Of a stretch of 64,000 bases of DNA, positions 25,055 to 33,433 are shown one piece after another; positions within the stretch are counted from its first letter, which is position 1; the number at the start of each line of letters is the position of its first letter. The stretch is taken from positions 48,391-112,390 of the forward strand of contig CAYGBT010000005.1 of NCBI GenBank assembly GCA_964348275.1, given 5' to 3'. The translations under genes and the position numbers were made by a program. The notes below the pieces were generated by a model. The model searched no databases. It worked only from the letters and a program-made list of their open reading frames with translations, and had not been told where the DNA came from. Source of the stretch: CSP1-5 sp964348275. GTDB lineage: Bacteria; Methylomirabilota; Methylomirabilia; Methylomirabilales; CSP1-5.

Positions 25055-27208
25055 CTAAGGCCTGATCGAAGAAGGGGGTGCGGTTGGCTGTCCCTGAGAC
25101 GCTCGCGCTTCCTGGGCCATGACTTCCAAAAAGGCCTCCACCACCTTTGGGTCGAAGTGTCGGTCTGCTCCTTCCTTGATAAACTCAATAGCGGGCTCGC
25201 GATCCTGTGCGGTTCGGTAAGGCCGATCTGAGGTGATGGCGTCAAAGACGTCGGCCACCGCAAAGATGCGACCGCCCAAACTGATTTCTTCTCCGGAAAG
25301 GCCATCGGGGTAACCCGTGCCATCGTACCATTCGTGATGCTGCAACACGATGGGAACGACCTCGGCGTATGCAGGAATGGGTTCCAGGATCCGCGCTCCC
25401 TTGCGAGGATGCTCGCGCATCAGCGATAGCTCTTCCTCCGTCAGGCTCCCGGTCTTGTCGAGGATCGCGGCGGGAATGCCAATCTTGCCGATATCATGAA
25501 GCAGCCCCCCTCGGTGCAGTATGTCCAATTCCTTCTGACCGAGCCCCAAAACCCGTCCGATCCTTAAGGCGAGGTCCGTCACCCGCTCAGAGTGGCCCGC
25601 CGTCCAAGGAGATTTGGCGTCGATCGTCCGCGCCAGCGCGATGAGCGTGCCCCAATTGAGTTGGTCCAGCTCCTCGATCAAGCGGGCATTTGACAGAGCC
25701 ACGGCCACCTGGTCCGCCAATTGCCTGGCCTGGACCAGATCTTCTTGGCTGTACGCAGGGGAGCTGAGGTACCCCAGGGTGATGATTCCCGATAACCTTC
25801 CCTTGAGGAAAATAGGCAGGATCAGAAATGAAGTGACACGGCGCCGGATCAGGGGTGCAAGATAGGGCATCACGTTCCCACCGACTGTGATAAACAAGCT
25901 TTCTGGATTCTCGCGGAGTTTTTCGACCTCTGCAGGGGTGAGTTTGGTGGCTTCGACGAGGGTTTCTCCCTCGACGGCGACCCCCCGAATGTACATTTGG
26001 GCCGCGTTGGTATCGTCGGAATCGAGGAGGCTCACGCTGAGCATGTCGAAGGGCAGCACGTCGCGCATCCGACCCAGCACCACATCAACGATTCTTCGGG
26101 TATCCAACGCCGAGAGGATGGCCCGGTCGATCTCGGCCATCGTGGCCAGGGTGTTAAACTGGCTACCTAATCGGCCGGCCATGGTGTTGAACGATCCCGC
26201 GAGTTCCTCAAACTCGTCACCGCTCGTGACCGCTACCCGGCTCTCGAAGTCCTGCATGGCGATGCGTCGCGTCCCTTCCTGGAGCCGCTCGAGGGGAACT
26301 AGACTTCTTCGGATCTGGCTGAGGCTCAGGAGAAGGACAACCCAAAGAGACATGAGGATGACAAGAATCAATATGGTGTTGAAATTAGTCATGGGGGCAA
26401 GCACATCGGCTTTCGATTCGCCCAGGACCACAGTCCATCTCGGCACAGAAAATTTGAACTTAAGGGGAAGAGACCAGTAACTTGCCAAGTATTCTTTCTC
26501 TTTCTGGCTCCAGGCGAACCGACCTGAGGCGGAGCGAGTCATTTCCTGGACGGCTTCGGGGGGGAGCGACGCTGGATCTGGAAATGAGCATACGAGCACG
26601 GTGTTCGACTGATCCAGAACACACATGTCGGTCATAGGGGGTAAGGTGTTCTCAACACCGATGCCCCAGAGGTACGTGGGATTGATTTCTGCCAGCACGA
26701 TGCCCCGCGTCGGCTGTTGCGGGTCGAGCGCGATGCTCATGAATATGCGTGATGGGCGATCTGGACGATGCAGACTAGATAGAAGAGTCTTGCCGGCACG
26801 GATGTGTTTCTTCTGCGCTTCACTTGGTTCGGGAGGATTCTCGATATCACGGAGAAGAGGGGTATGGCTGCCGCCGTCTCTAACAACTGCCAGTCCGGTA
26901 AACCGCTGTGTGAAATCTTCTCCGAATTCTTCGGATGGCGCCCGGATGGGGGGACTCGTCCCTGTGGCAAGGTTGGAGGCGACCGCCTTCATCGTGGCCT
27001 CAAGGAACAGTAGTCGCTCGTAGATGCTCAGAGCGACGGCCTTGCTCGCCTGGTGGAGTCGCCTCTGGCTCTGGGCATTGAGCTGTTTGGTGACGGTGGC
27101 GAAAGAGATGATGGCCAACGCTGCAATGGGAACGAGGGCGCAGACGATGAACAGCATGAAGATTCGGCGTGCTACCTTGCTGCGCAGAAATGTCCTGTCA
27201 AGCTTCAT
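25055..27208 (-). CDS. Membrane HAMP-GAF-HD-GYP signalling protein (c-di-GMP phosphodiesterase type)
   Basis: 717 residues from the ATG at 27208. Helix 1 at about 17-38, an extracytoplasmic sensor to about 285, helix 2 (ILILVILMSLWVVLLL), HAMP (LVPLERLQEGTRRIA to GDEFEELAGSFNTMA), a GAF domain from about 370, then HD-GYP from about 535: HSERV, LLHDIGKIGIP, HHEWYDGTGYPDGL and ADVFDAITSDRPYR. The HD and GYP motifs that hold the di-iron site and bind c-di-GMP are all intact. Six to fifteen bases after a pseudopilin gene on the same strand, so c-di-GMP turnover here is probably tied to a pilus or secretion system. Confidence 0.95.
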   Translation of the reverse strand: MKLDRTFLRSKVARRIFMLFIVCALVPIAALAIISFATVTKQLNAQSQRRLHQASKAVALSIYERLLFLEATMKAVASNLATGTSPPIRAPSEEFGEDFTQRFTGLAVVRDGGSHTPLLRDIENPPEPSEAQKKHIRAGKTLLSSLHRPDRPSRIFMSIALDPQQPTRGIVLAEINPTYLWGIGVENTLPPMTDMCVLDQSNTVLVCSFPDPASLPPEAVQEMTRSASGRFAWSQKEKEYLASYWSLPLKFKFSVPRWTVVLGESKADVLAPMTNFNTILILVILMSLWVVLLLSLSQIRRSLVPLERLQEGTRRIAMQDFESRVAVTSGDEFEELAGSFNTMAGRLGSQFNTLATMAEIDRAILSALDTRRIVDVVLGRMRDVLPFDMLSVSLLDSDDTNAAQMYIRGVAVEGETLVEATKLTPAEVEKLRENPESLFITVGGNVMPYLAPLIRRRVTSFLILPIFLKGRLSGIITLGYLSSPAYSQEDLVQARQLADQVAVALSNARLIEELDQLNWGTLIALARTIDAKSPWTAGHSERVTDLALRIGRVLGLGQKELDILHRGGLLHDIGKIGIPAAILDKTGSLTEEELSLMREHPRKGARILEPIPAYAEVVPIVLQHHEWYDGTGYPDGLSGEEISLGGRIFAVADVFDAITSDRPYRTAQDREPAIEFIKEGADRHFDPKVVEAFLEVMAQEARASQGQPTAPPSSIRP

Positions 27209-27222
27209 GATGTGCACTCACA

Positions 27223-27678
27223 TCAGTATTTGGAAGCCAGACCCACAAATCCCCCATCATTGGCGCGGACGATGTCATCCCAGCTCTGCTTGGCGGTGAG
27301 GGCAGACACACTATCCCCGTCTTTCCCTTTGCTGTACAGATCGAAGTCAGAATTCAGGGGGACGAGGAATCGATCCTTCCGCGACTTTCCCTTGCCCGCG
27401 GTGACGATGTTTAAGTATTCATAGGGATTGCCATAGGGATCCGAAAAGGTATCTCGTCCCACATCGGCCAAGCTGTTTGGAAGCATTCCGCTGAACAGGT
27501 GAAACACTTGAATCTCTTTCTCCACCACGCGGATGTCTGCGACGGCTTTCGCGACTCGTGCGTTGTCAAGGGCGTTGCTGTATATCGGAGTTCCCAGGGC
27601 GGCAAGCGTGGTAACGATCGCGAGGACGACGAGCAATTCGACGACGGTGAATCCACGGCAATCCTTCATTCGCCCCAT
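27223..27678 (-). CDS. Type II secretion / type IV pilin-like major pseudopilin (GspG-like)
   Basis: 151 residues. Prepilin peptidase site CRG/FTVVELLVVLAI with the conserved Glu at +5, then the hydrophobic helix to ALGTPIY. The C-terminal part has the GspG hallmark DPYGNPYEYLN and DFDLYSKGKDG with calcium-binding style residues, FSDPYGNPY and LYSKGKDG. The ATG at 27678 leaves a short basic leader; an in-frame upstream ATG at 27738 is less likely. Directly followed by the HD-GYP gene. No other gsp/pil gene is in the window, so this is an orphan pseudopilin. Confidence 0.9.
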   Translation of the reverse strand: MGRMKDCRGFTVVELLVVLAIVTTLAALGTPIYSNALDNARVAKAVADIRVVEKEIQVFHLFSGMLPNSLADVGRDTFSDPYGNPYEYLNIVTAGKGKSRKDRFLVPLNSDFDLYSKGKDGDSVSALTAKQSWDDIVRANDGGFVGLASKY

Positions 27679-27820
27679 AGTATGGGATGAAGCCGAATCT
27701 CGAGACCATTCCGATATGGATGGGCTTGCTGGTGTCATATGTTGAGGATATTTCTGTCTCTGTCTCTCCGGTGGGCCGGAGGTTGGGCGCGGTTCCTCCT
27801 TCTCCGTGCATCGGTCCTCG

Positions 27821-28495
27821 CTAGGAACGGGTAACCGGTGCGGAGTCCTCCGAAGGAGACGGAGGGGCCACCGGGGTCGCGTGTCCGTATTCTCCGCCCT
27901 TCTGATCGGGCTCAGTTCGAAACCGCTCGACGGACATCTTGAATTGTTCCATCTGGATGCGGAGATGCTCGGCGTTCTGCTTCATGTCTTCGGGGGATCC
28001 GCTCTCGATCGATTCCTGGAGTGCCCTCGCGACGGCCCACATTTCCGTATAGTGGTCCTCAAGACCTTTAATCCTCGCCTGCAAGCTTGCGATCATCTCG
28101 TTGAGGACTTGCGACTCTTTGCCCAGATAGTCTCGCTTCCGCAGGTTGGCCCGCACAGAAAGATCGCCGTCAGCGACCGCTTTGAAGGTGCTTCGGAACC
28201 GAAAGAGCGGCCCCGCGATTCGGTGCGAGACAAAGACCGAGTGAATGGCAAGGAACACAAAGGCGACAAAGATGGCTGGCCAAACGCGCGCGTGCAACGA
28301 CAGGAATTCGCTGGCCAATTCGCCTTGTTCCATCATGGTGAGGGTTTCGCTGTCGAGCTGGAAGATCAGGGGAAGGAAAAGCGCGCCGAGAAAGACCAGG
28401 AGGATGACCGAGAAATAGAGGATGTTGATCAATAAGAGGCGATACTGAAAGGGGTCTATGAGAATGCGCCGTCGCTTGTGCGGCTGCGTGGCCAT
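27821..28495 (-). CDS. Two-helix membrane protein with HAMP domain
   Basis: 224 residues. Basic N-terminus, helix 1 (LLLINILYFSVILLVFLGALF) listed here by its ends LLLIN and LGALF, a short outer loop, helix 2 (AIFVAFVFLAIHSVFV), then a HAMP domain (HRIAGPLFRFRSTFKAVADG to RKRDYLGKESQVLNEM) and a coiled coil of about 70 residues with a Pro/Ser tail. There is no methyl-accepting or kinase output domain, so it is a truncated-type sensor or scaffold. Sits between the lipoprotein and the pseudopilin/HD-GYP pair. Confidence 0.85.
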   Translation of the reverse strand: MATQPHKRRRILIDPFQYRLLLINILYFSVILLVFLGALFLPLIFQLDSETLTMMEQGELASEFLSLHARVWPAIFVAFVFLAIHSVFVSHRIAGPLFRFRSTFKAVADGDLSVRANLRKRDYLGKESQVLNEMIASLQARIKGLEDHYTEMWAVARALQESIESGSPEDMKQNAEHLRIQMEQFKMSVERFRTEPDQKGGEYGHATPVAPPSPSEDSAPVTRS

Positions 28496-28867
28496 CTAAC
28501 GCCTCTCCTTCGTCCAGAGGATATTCTTTTGATTCTTGAACCAAATGGCGCCGTCATCGGCGGAATCATAAAAAAAGGAGAACGTGTAGTATTGGCCTTC
28601 GTGATTTAAGTGGGAGATCGTATAGAGGATAACGTCCCCGTAAAGTATGGCATCAATGTCCATGAGCGCATGAAGCTCGATCGTCTCTCTCCCCGTTCCA
28701 AAGATGATCACGTCGTCCTTGATCTCGAAATACCGATCGGTGTAATTGGGATCCGAGGTCTTCCACAGCCCAGAAAGATCATCCGGGATGGCTTTCCCAT
28801 TTCCAGATTGACATCCAAGAATTGTGGCGACCATTGCGCACGCAACGATAATTCGTGTCAATCTCAT
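28496..28867 (-). CDS. Small lipoprotein of unknown function
   Basis: 123 residues. Lipoprotein signal MRLTRIIVACAMVATILGC with lipobox ILGC, Cys19 as lipidation site. The mature part has GLWKTSDPNYTDRYFEI, an opening seen in lipocalin-like small lipoproteins (W and the beta pattern), then beta strands. Its stop abuts the start of the HAMP gene, so they are co-transcribed: the cluster lipoprotein, HAMP protein, pseudopilin, HD-GYP looks like one signalling unit. Confidence 0.8.
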   Translation of the reverse strand: MRLTRIIVACAMVATILGCQSGNGKAIPDDLSGLWKTSDPNYTDRYFEIKDDVIIFGTGRETIELHALMDIDAILYGDVILYTISHLNHEGQYYTFSFFYDSADDGAIWFKNQKNILWTKERR

Positions 28868-29542
28868 GCGCGTCGACCCCTCAACTACCAGGTCCGTTTC
28901 TGCTCCTTCAGGGCGGCAGAAGTTTCCGACAGCGCGATCGCGCTCAAAAGATCGCGTAAGTTCGGGATTGCAAGTCGTGGGCCATATGCTTGCCGTTAGG
29001 GGATTTTATCGGCCTGCGGCAAGGGTGTCAAACTGGAAAGTCGCCCAGACCCCTTGGAGGGGGGAGGCTGCTGGCGCCCCATTGACCCTCGGAGGCACCA
29101 TGCAAGGCGTAAATTTCTCAGTGTACCGGGAGCCGGAAGGGCCCCGTGGGGAGAGGGGCGGCTTCGATAACACACCAGCGAGAACGCGAGTGCGATAAGG
29201 TATGAGGAGCGATGGACAGAAGGTGACTCCCTGTCCCTGGCGCGGGACCAGCATCCCGGTGTCGCGGCAGGCCTTTCTTGGCCCCGGCGCGGGAGACCCC
29301 ATTGTGCGGTGCCGCTGCGGTGCGGTGGGCCTCGCGACCCTCGAGCCGGAGATGGGGCGGTTGCACGTGGCCGAGGCAGTCCTTGGGATGTCGCGAAGAC
29401 TGTGGGCAAATCTGCGTGGGGTTTCGAAAAGGTCGAGTGGCGGGTCATAGAGGGATGAACCGTCTCCACAAGCTGGAGGAGCTTGCCTCTGGCCCACAGG
29501 TATGGGTAGCTCTTGTGTGGGGCCGGAGGAAGTGAGTCGGCC
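28868..29542. other. Gene-free stretch
   Basis: About 670 bases between the lipoprotein gene and pcm. Only frames with unnatural Arg/Pro/Ser-rich composition are open on either strand. I see no tRNA, no clear terminator with a T-tract and no convincing promoter pair. The promoter for the minus-strand signalling cluster should lie in 28880-28990. Confidence 0.5.
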
Positions 29543-30265
29543 TCATCCCCCCTGCCCGTGGGCCGGTCCCATGTGCCAGGCACCCACACCGATCAGCGGA
29601 ACGAACACACAGGAGGCCCCCCGCTCCATTTTGAGCCCTCCCTCTTCCTTGACGACGATTGTAAGTTCTTGGAGCGCTAAATCACCGACAGGGGCCACGA
29701 GGATTCCTCCAGTGGCGAGCTGGTCGATTAATGCCGGGGGGATGGCCGGAGCCCCGGCAGTGACCAAGATTCGATCGAAGGGAGCTTCCTCGGGAAGTCC
29801 CAGACTCCCGTTCCCAAGGAGCACGCGGACATTGTCGAAGCCGAGGCTTTCGAGGAGACCCCGCGCCTTCTCGGCGAGGGGTTCGATCCTCTCGACAGTG
29901 TAGACCTCGCGGGCGAGCCTCGCGAGGATCGCTGCTTGGTAGCCCGAGCCAGTCCCGATCTCCAGGACTCTCTCACTCCCTCCAAGACGGAGGGTCTGGG
30001 TCATGAGGGCCACCATGTACGGTTGGGAAATAGTCTGGCCTTCTCCAATGGGAAGGGCGCAGTCCACATAGGCGGCATCGCGTAAGACCTCAGGAACGAA
30101 GAGATGGCGAGGAGTCTCCTCCATAGCCATCAGCACGAGGGGGTCTGTGATCCCCTCGGCCTTGAGCTGATGGTCCACCATTCTCCTGCGCCACTCGACG
30201 AAGGGATCGTCACTGGCGGAATCCGCGGTTGAATGACGTCCGGTTTCGCGTCCCACAGAGCGCAT
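29543..30265 (-). CDS. pcm: Protein-L-isoaspartate O-methyltransferase
   Basis: Methylates L-isoaspartyl residues in aged proteins with SAM, starting their repair. About 240 residues: a 30-residue leader, then MVDHQL...GITDPLVLMAMEETPRHLFVPE (family opening ETPRHLFVP), the substrate loop PIGEGQTISQPYMVALM, SAM motif I VLEIGTGSGYQAAIL, and DRILVTAGAPAIPPALIDQL. The start is unsure; ATG 30265 has GGAGG 14 bases ahead, and an internal ATG at the MVDHQL point would also give a full domain. Confidence 0.93.
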   Translation of the reverse strand: MRSVGRETGRHSTADSASDDPFVEWRRRMVDHQLKAEGITDPLVLMAMEETPRHLFVPEVLRDAAYVDCALPIGEGQTISQPYMVALMTQTLRLGGSERVLEIGTGSGYQAAILARLAREVYTVERIEPLAEKARGLLESLGFDNVRVLLGNGSLGLPEEAPFDRILVTAGAPAIPPALIDQLATGGILVAPVGDLALQELTIVVKEEGGLKMERGASCVFVPLIGVGAWHMGPAHGQGG

Positions 30266-30543
30266 CGAGCTGCACCCCACCTCCGGGGTCCGGGTTTGGG
30301 CAAAGCGACCACCCGGAGGGATTCGTTCCTACGCCCTCTCAACATATTATAGTTACGCCGCACGCAAATGTCACGATGCCTTCTGCATCATTTCGGTGGT
30401 TGCTTGTCTCCGGGCTTCGTCTTATTGTGGGGGGGACGTTGCACGTAGGGAACAGGCGCCGTGATGAATTTTTGCGTCGGGGACGCGAACGTGGAAGCGT
30501 CCAAAGTCCGGATCTCATGTAGCTGCGTGAAAGGGAGAAAGGG

Positions 30544-30744
30544 ATGGAGAGGATCTCAGGGAGCTATGCGAGGCGGTTCAAGCACTGGGAATGTTGGGTG
30601 GCTCTCGCTGCCGTCTTTTTCGATGCGGTCTCGTTTGTCCTTCCCTTATTCGCCTTGGCGTTTTTGGGCGCCCTGCTCCATCCGCATGGCTGGCGGTGGA
30701 TGGCGCGGATCACCGATGTCCTGCGACAAATTCAGGAAGGGTGA
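30544..30744 (+). CDS. Small membrane protein (66 residues)
   Basis: ATG at 30544 with GGGAG/AAAGGG just ahead. One strongly hydrophobic stretch, CWVALAAVFFDAVSFVLPLFALAFLGAL (cited by its ends CWVALA and AFLGAL), flanked by charged ends (MERISGSYARRFKH and RWMARITDVLRQIQEG), so a single- or hairpin-spanning protein. No family recognised. Confidence 0.55.
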   Translation: MERISGSYARRFKHWECWVALAAVFFDAVSFVLPLFALAFLGALLHPHGWRWMARITDVLRQIQEG

Positions 30745-30906
30745 CTCTTTTGTTTCCACTGCGGCATCTCGGGCTGGCTCGGTACCGTTAGACCCTGAGG
30801 CTCCTGCTGCGATGATCGACGATCAGTCGAAGGAAGGGAAAGTCTGAGTTTGGTATAGGTATAATCACGGGGGCATTGGGACCGAAAGATTTGAGGGGAG
30901 GTACCC

Positions 30907-32379
30907 ATGGTACAGGAGACAAAACTCTTCATGAACGGGGAGTGGCAAGCCCCAACCTCAGGGCGTCATTTTGAAACGATGAATCCCGCAACCGGTGAGG
31001 TTCTCTCGCAAATCGGTGAGGCGGACGTCGAGGACGTCGATCGCGCGGTCTGGGCAGCGCGAGCTGCCTTCGAGGGAACCTGGGGCCGGGCACCGGCGAG
31101 TGAGCGCGAGCGGATGCTGCGAGGCATCGCCGATCTGATCGAAAGGCACCAAGCCGAGTTGGCGCGGATGGAGACGCTGGACACGGGGAAGCCGATCCGC
31201 GAATCGGCGCGGATCGATATTCCCGCCGCCGCCCGCGCCTTCTACTATTATGCAGGGTTGGCAACCAAGATTGAGGGAAACGTCTATCCGGTGCCGGGTA
31301 ACTTTCTGGTCTATGGCCAGCGGGAGCCGCTCGGCGTGATTGCGCAGATCGTCCCGTGGAATTTCCCGCTGCTCTTGGCATGCTGGAAGATTGCCCCGGC
31401 CCTGGCGTGCGGGAACACCGTAGTGTTGAAACCATCGGAACTCACACCTCTGACGGCCTTGCGGCTGGCGGAGTTGTGCACCGAGGCAGGTGTGCCGCCC
31501 GGCGTGGTGAATGTTCTCCCCGGTTATGGCCCCACGGCCGGGGCAGCGCTCGTGCGGCACCCCGGCGTGGAGAAAGTGGCCTTCACAGGCTCGGTCGCGA
31601 CCGGTCGGTTTATCATGCGGGAGGCGGCGGCAACCCTCAAGAAGGTGAGTCTCGAGTTGGGTGGGAAATCTCCGAACATCTTCTTCCCAGACACGAACGT
31701 CGAGGCGGCCATCGAAGGGGCGCTCTTCGGTATTTTCTACGGTCAGGGCGAGGTGTGCCAGGCTGGCTCCCGGATCTTCGTTCACCGCCAGCTGTACGAC
31801 AGCTTCCTAGAGCGCCTCGTCGCCCGGGCGCAGAAGATCAGTCCTGGTGATCCCCTGGACGAGCAGACTCAGTTGGGGCCATTGGTCAGTGAAGCCCATC
31901 GGGAAAGGGTCCTCGGATACGTGGCAACGGCGGAACGGGAGGGGGCCAAGCTCTTGTGTGGCGGGGCGATCCCGGGTAAGCCAAGCCTGAGGACCGGCTT
32001 CTTCGTCCAGCCGACCGTGATCGAGGCACCTGATCCCCAGATCACGGTCTGTCAAGAGGAGATCTTTGGCCCGGTGGTAACAGTGACACCGTTTGAGAGT
32101 GAGGAGCAGGTGATTGCGTGGGCCAATGAGGTCAAATACGGCCTAGCGGGGGCCGTGTGGACGAGCGATATTCGGCGAGCACACCGCCTGGCCCATCAGC
32201 TTAAGGCCGGAACGGTCTGGATCAACGCATACCACATGCTTGCCCCGGAGGTCCCTTTTGGTGGGTACAAGATGAGCGGCTTCGGGCGAGACCTGGGCGC
32301 CCACGCCGTGGAGGAATACACCCAGTTGAAGAGCGTCTGGGTCAACCTCAGCGACCGGCCCCTTAGATGGTTCAAATAA
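30907..32379 (+). CDS. NAD(P)-dependent aldehyde dehydrogenase (betaine-aldehyde dehydrogenase-like)
   Basis: Oxidises an aldehyde to its acid with NAD(P)+. 490 residues: Rossmann-binding PWNFPLLLACWKIAPALACGNTVVLKPSE (core PWNFPL and KPSE), FTGSVATGR, the catalytic glutamate in LELGGKSPNI, and the catalytic cysteine in GEVCQAGSR, followed by EEIFGPVVTV and PFGGYKMSG near the end. GGYKMSGFGRDLG matches the betaine/aminoaldehyde group. ATG with GGGAGG eight bases ahead. No choline oxidase partner is adjacent. Confidence 0.94.
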   Translation: MVQETKLFMNGEWQAPTSGRHFETMNPATGEVLSQIGEADVEDVDRAVWAARAAFEGTWGRAPASERERMLRGIADLIERHQAELARMETLDTGKPIRESARIDIPAAARAFYYYAGLATKIEGNVYPVPGNFLVYGQREPLGVIAQIVPWNFPLLLACWKIAPALACGNTVVLKPSELTPLTALRLAELCTEAGVPPGVVNVLPGYGPTAGAALVRHPGVEKVAFTGSVATGRFIMREAAATLKKVSLELGGKSPNIFFPDTNVEAAIEGALFGIFYGQGEVCQAGSRIFVHRQLYDSFLERLVARAQKISPGDPLDEQTQLGPLVSEAHRERVLGYVATAEREGAKLLCGGAIPGKPSLRTGFFVQPTVIEAPDPQITVCQEEIFGPVVTVTPFESEEQVIAWANEVKYGLAGAVWTSDIRRAHRLAHQLKAGTVWINAYHMLAPEVPFGGYKMSGFGRDLGAHAVEEYTQLKSVWVNLSDRPLRWFK

Positions 32380-32424
32380 ATTCCGCTCTTTCGTCCGACG
32401 GTGGCCCGGGTGGGAAAAGGCGCC

Positions 32425-33318
32425 TCAGCGGGTCGGGACCTCAATCGGAAGATCCGTCCGGTCTCCCCATTCCTTCCAAGAGCCCAGGTAGTTTCGAGCG
32501 CGCGGATAGCCCAGAAGGCGGTACACCAGATACGCATGCGCTGAGCGATACCCCCCTTGACAGAGCGGGACGATTTCCTTATCCGGCGTTAGGCCTCGCC
32601 CCTCGAGCATTTCCCGAAGCTCAGTAGCAGGGAGAAGTGCCCCATCCGGGCCGACGAATTGCAGCCATTCGAGGTGGATGGCGCCAGGGACAGTCCCACC
32701 GCGGGCGGCCCGCACATGCTCGCCGTAGTACTCGGCATCGCTGCGCGCGTCGTGAATCTTCACCTCGGGGTCTTTCAAATGGTCGAGAATATACTGTGCA
32801 GTGGCGAGCCGACCCTCGACGGGTGACTTGAGATGCTTGGTAAAGCCGGTACGGACGATCCGGCTCCCCCCTTTGGATCCGATATCCGGCCCGCTTCCGA
32901 ACATCGGCCACGCCTCTCGCGTGAGAGGGAATGTCGCATCCTTCCAGGCCGTTATTCCTCCGTCAAGGATGTGGACGTCCTCGTGACCGAGGTACTCGAG
33001 GAACCAGAAGCCGCGCGCCGCGCGGAAGCCGGAATTATGCTCGTAAAAGACTACGGTCCTGTCGTATTCGACCGCTCGGATCTCCATCAAGTATGCCAGC
33101 ATCCAGGTGAAGGCCTCGAGGGCCTCGGGTCGCGTGTCGGTCAACGAGACGCCGTAGAGGTCGAAGTGGGCAGCGCCTTCAATGTGGCCCGCGCAGAAAT
33201 CCGGTGCGGGGCGCGTATCGATGATGACCAGGTCGTCGCCCTTGCGATTGCCGATCCGATCGTGAAGCTGCTGGGGGGTCCAGACTAAGTCGGGATTTAC
33301 GTAATCCTTGTGTGCCAT
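32425..33318 (-). CDS. Thiosulfate/3-mercaptopyruvate sulfurtransferase (tandem rhodanese)
   Basis: 297 residues with two rhodanese domains. The N-terminal one (VIIDTRPAPDFCAGHI ... YEHNSGFRA) has lost the active-site cysteine; the C-terminal one has HDARSDAEYYGEH and the active loop PLCQGGYRSAH with the catalytic Cys. This inactive-active order is the norm for the family. The ATG at 33318 (MAHKDYVNPDLVWTP) is preferred over an in-frame start at 33372. Likely transfers sulfur to cyanide or thiols in cytosol; no signal peptide. Confidence 0.9.
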   Translation of the reverse strand: MAHKDYVNPDLVWTPQQLHDRIGNRKGDDLVIIDTRPAPDFCAGHIEGAAHFDLYGVSLTDTRPEALEAFTWMLAYLMEIRAVEYDRTVVFYEHNSGFRAARGFWFLEYLGHEDVHILDGGITAWKDATFPLTREAWPMFGSGPDIGSKGGSRIVRTGFTKHLKSPVEGRLATAQYILDHLKDPEVKIHDARSDAEYYGEHVRAARGGTVPGAIHLEWLQFVGPDGALLPATELREMLEGRGLTPDKEIVPLCQGGYRSAHAYLVYRLLGYPRARNYLGSWKEWGDRTDLPIEVPTR

Positions 33319-33433
33319 GTCGACATTCGTCTCACGTGCTTTGTCTTGGATATAACCATACTCGATTCCCATCGCGTGATCAAGGACCGCGAGTTATCAT
33401 TCGTTCTACACGCAGACACGCGTGAACTCTCTC

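Noticed and set aside
28996..29589. Overlapping 160-200 codon minus-strand ORFs upstream of pcm
   Set aside because: Composition is Arg/Pro/Ser-rich in all frames with no codon preference typical of neighbours.
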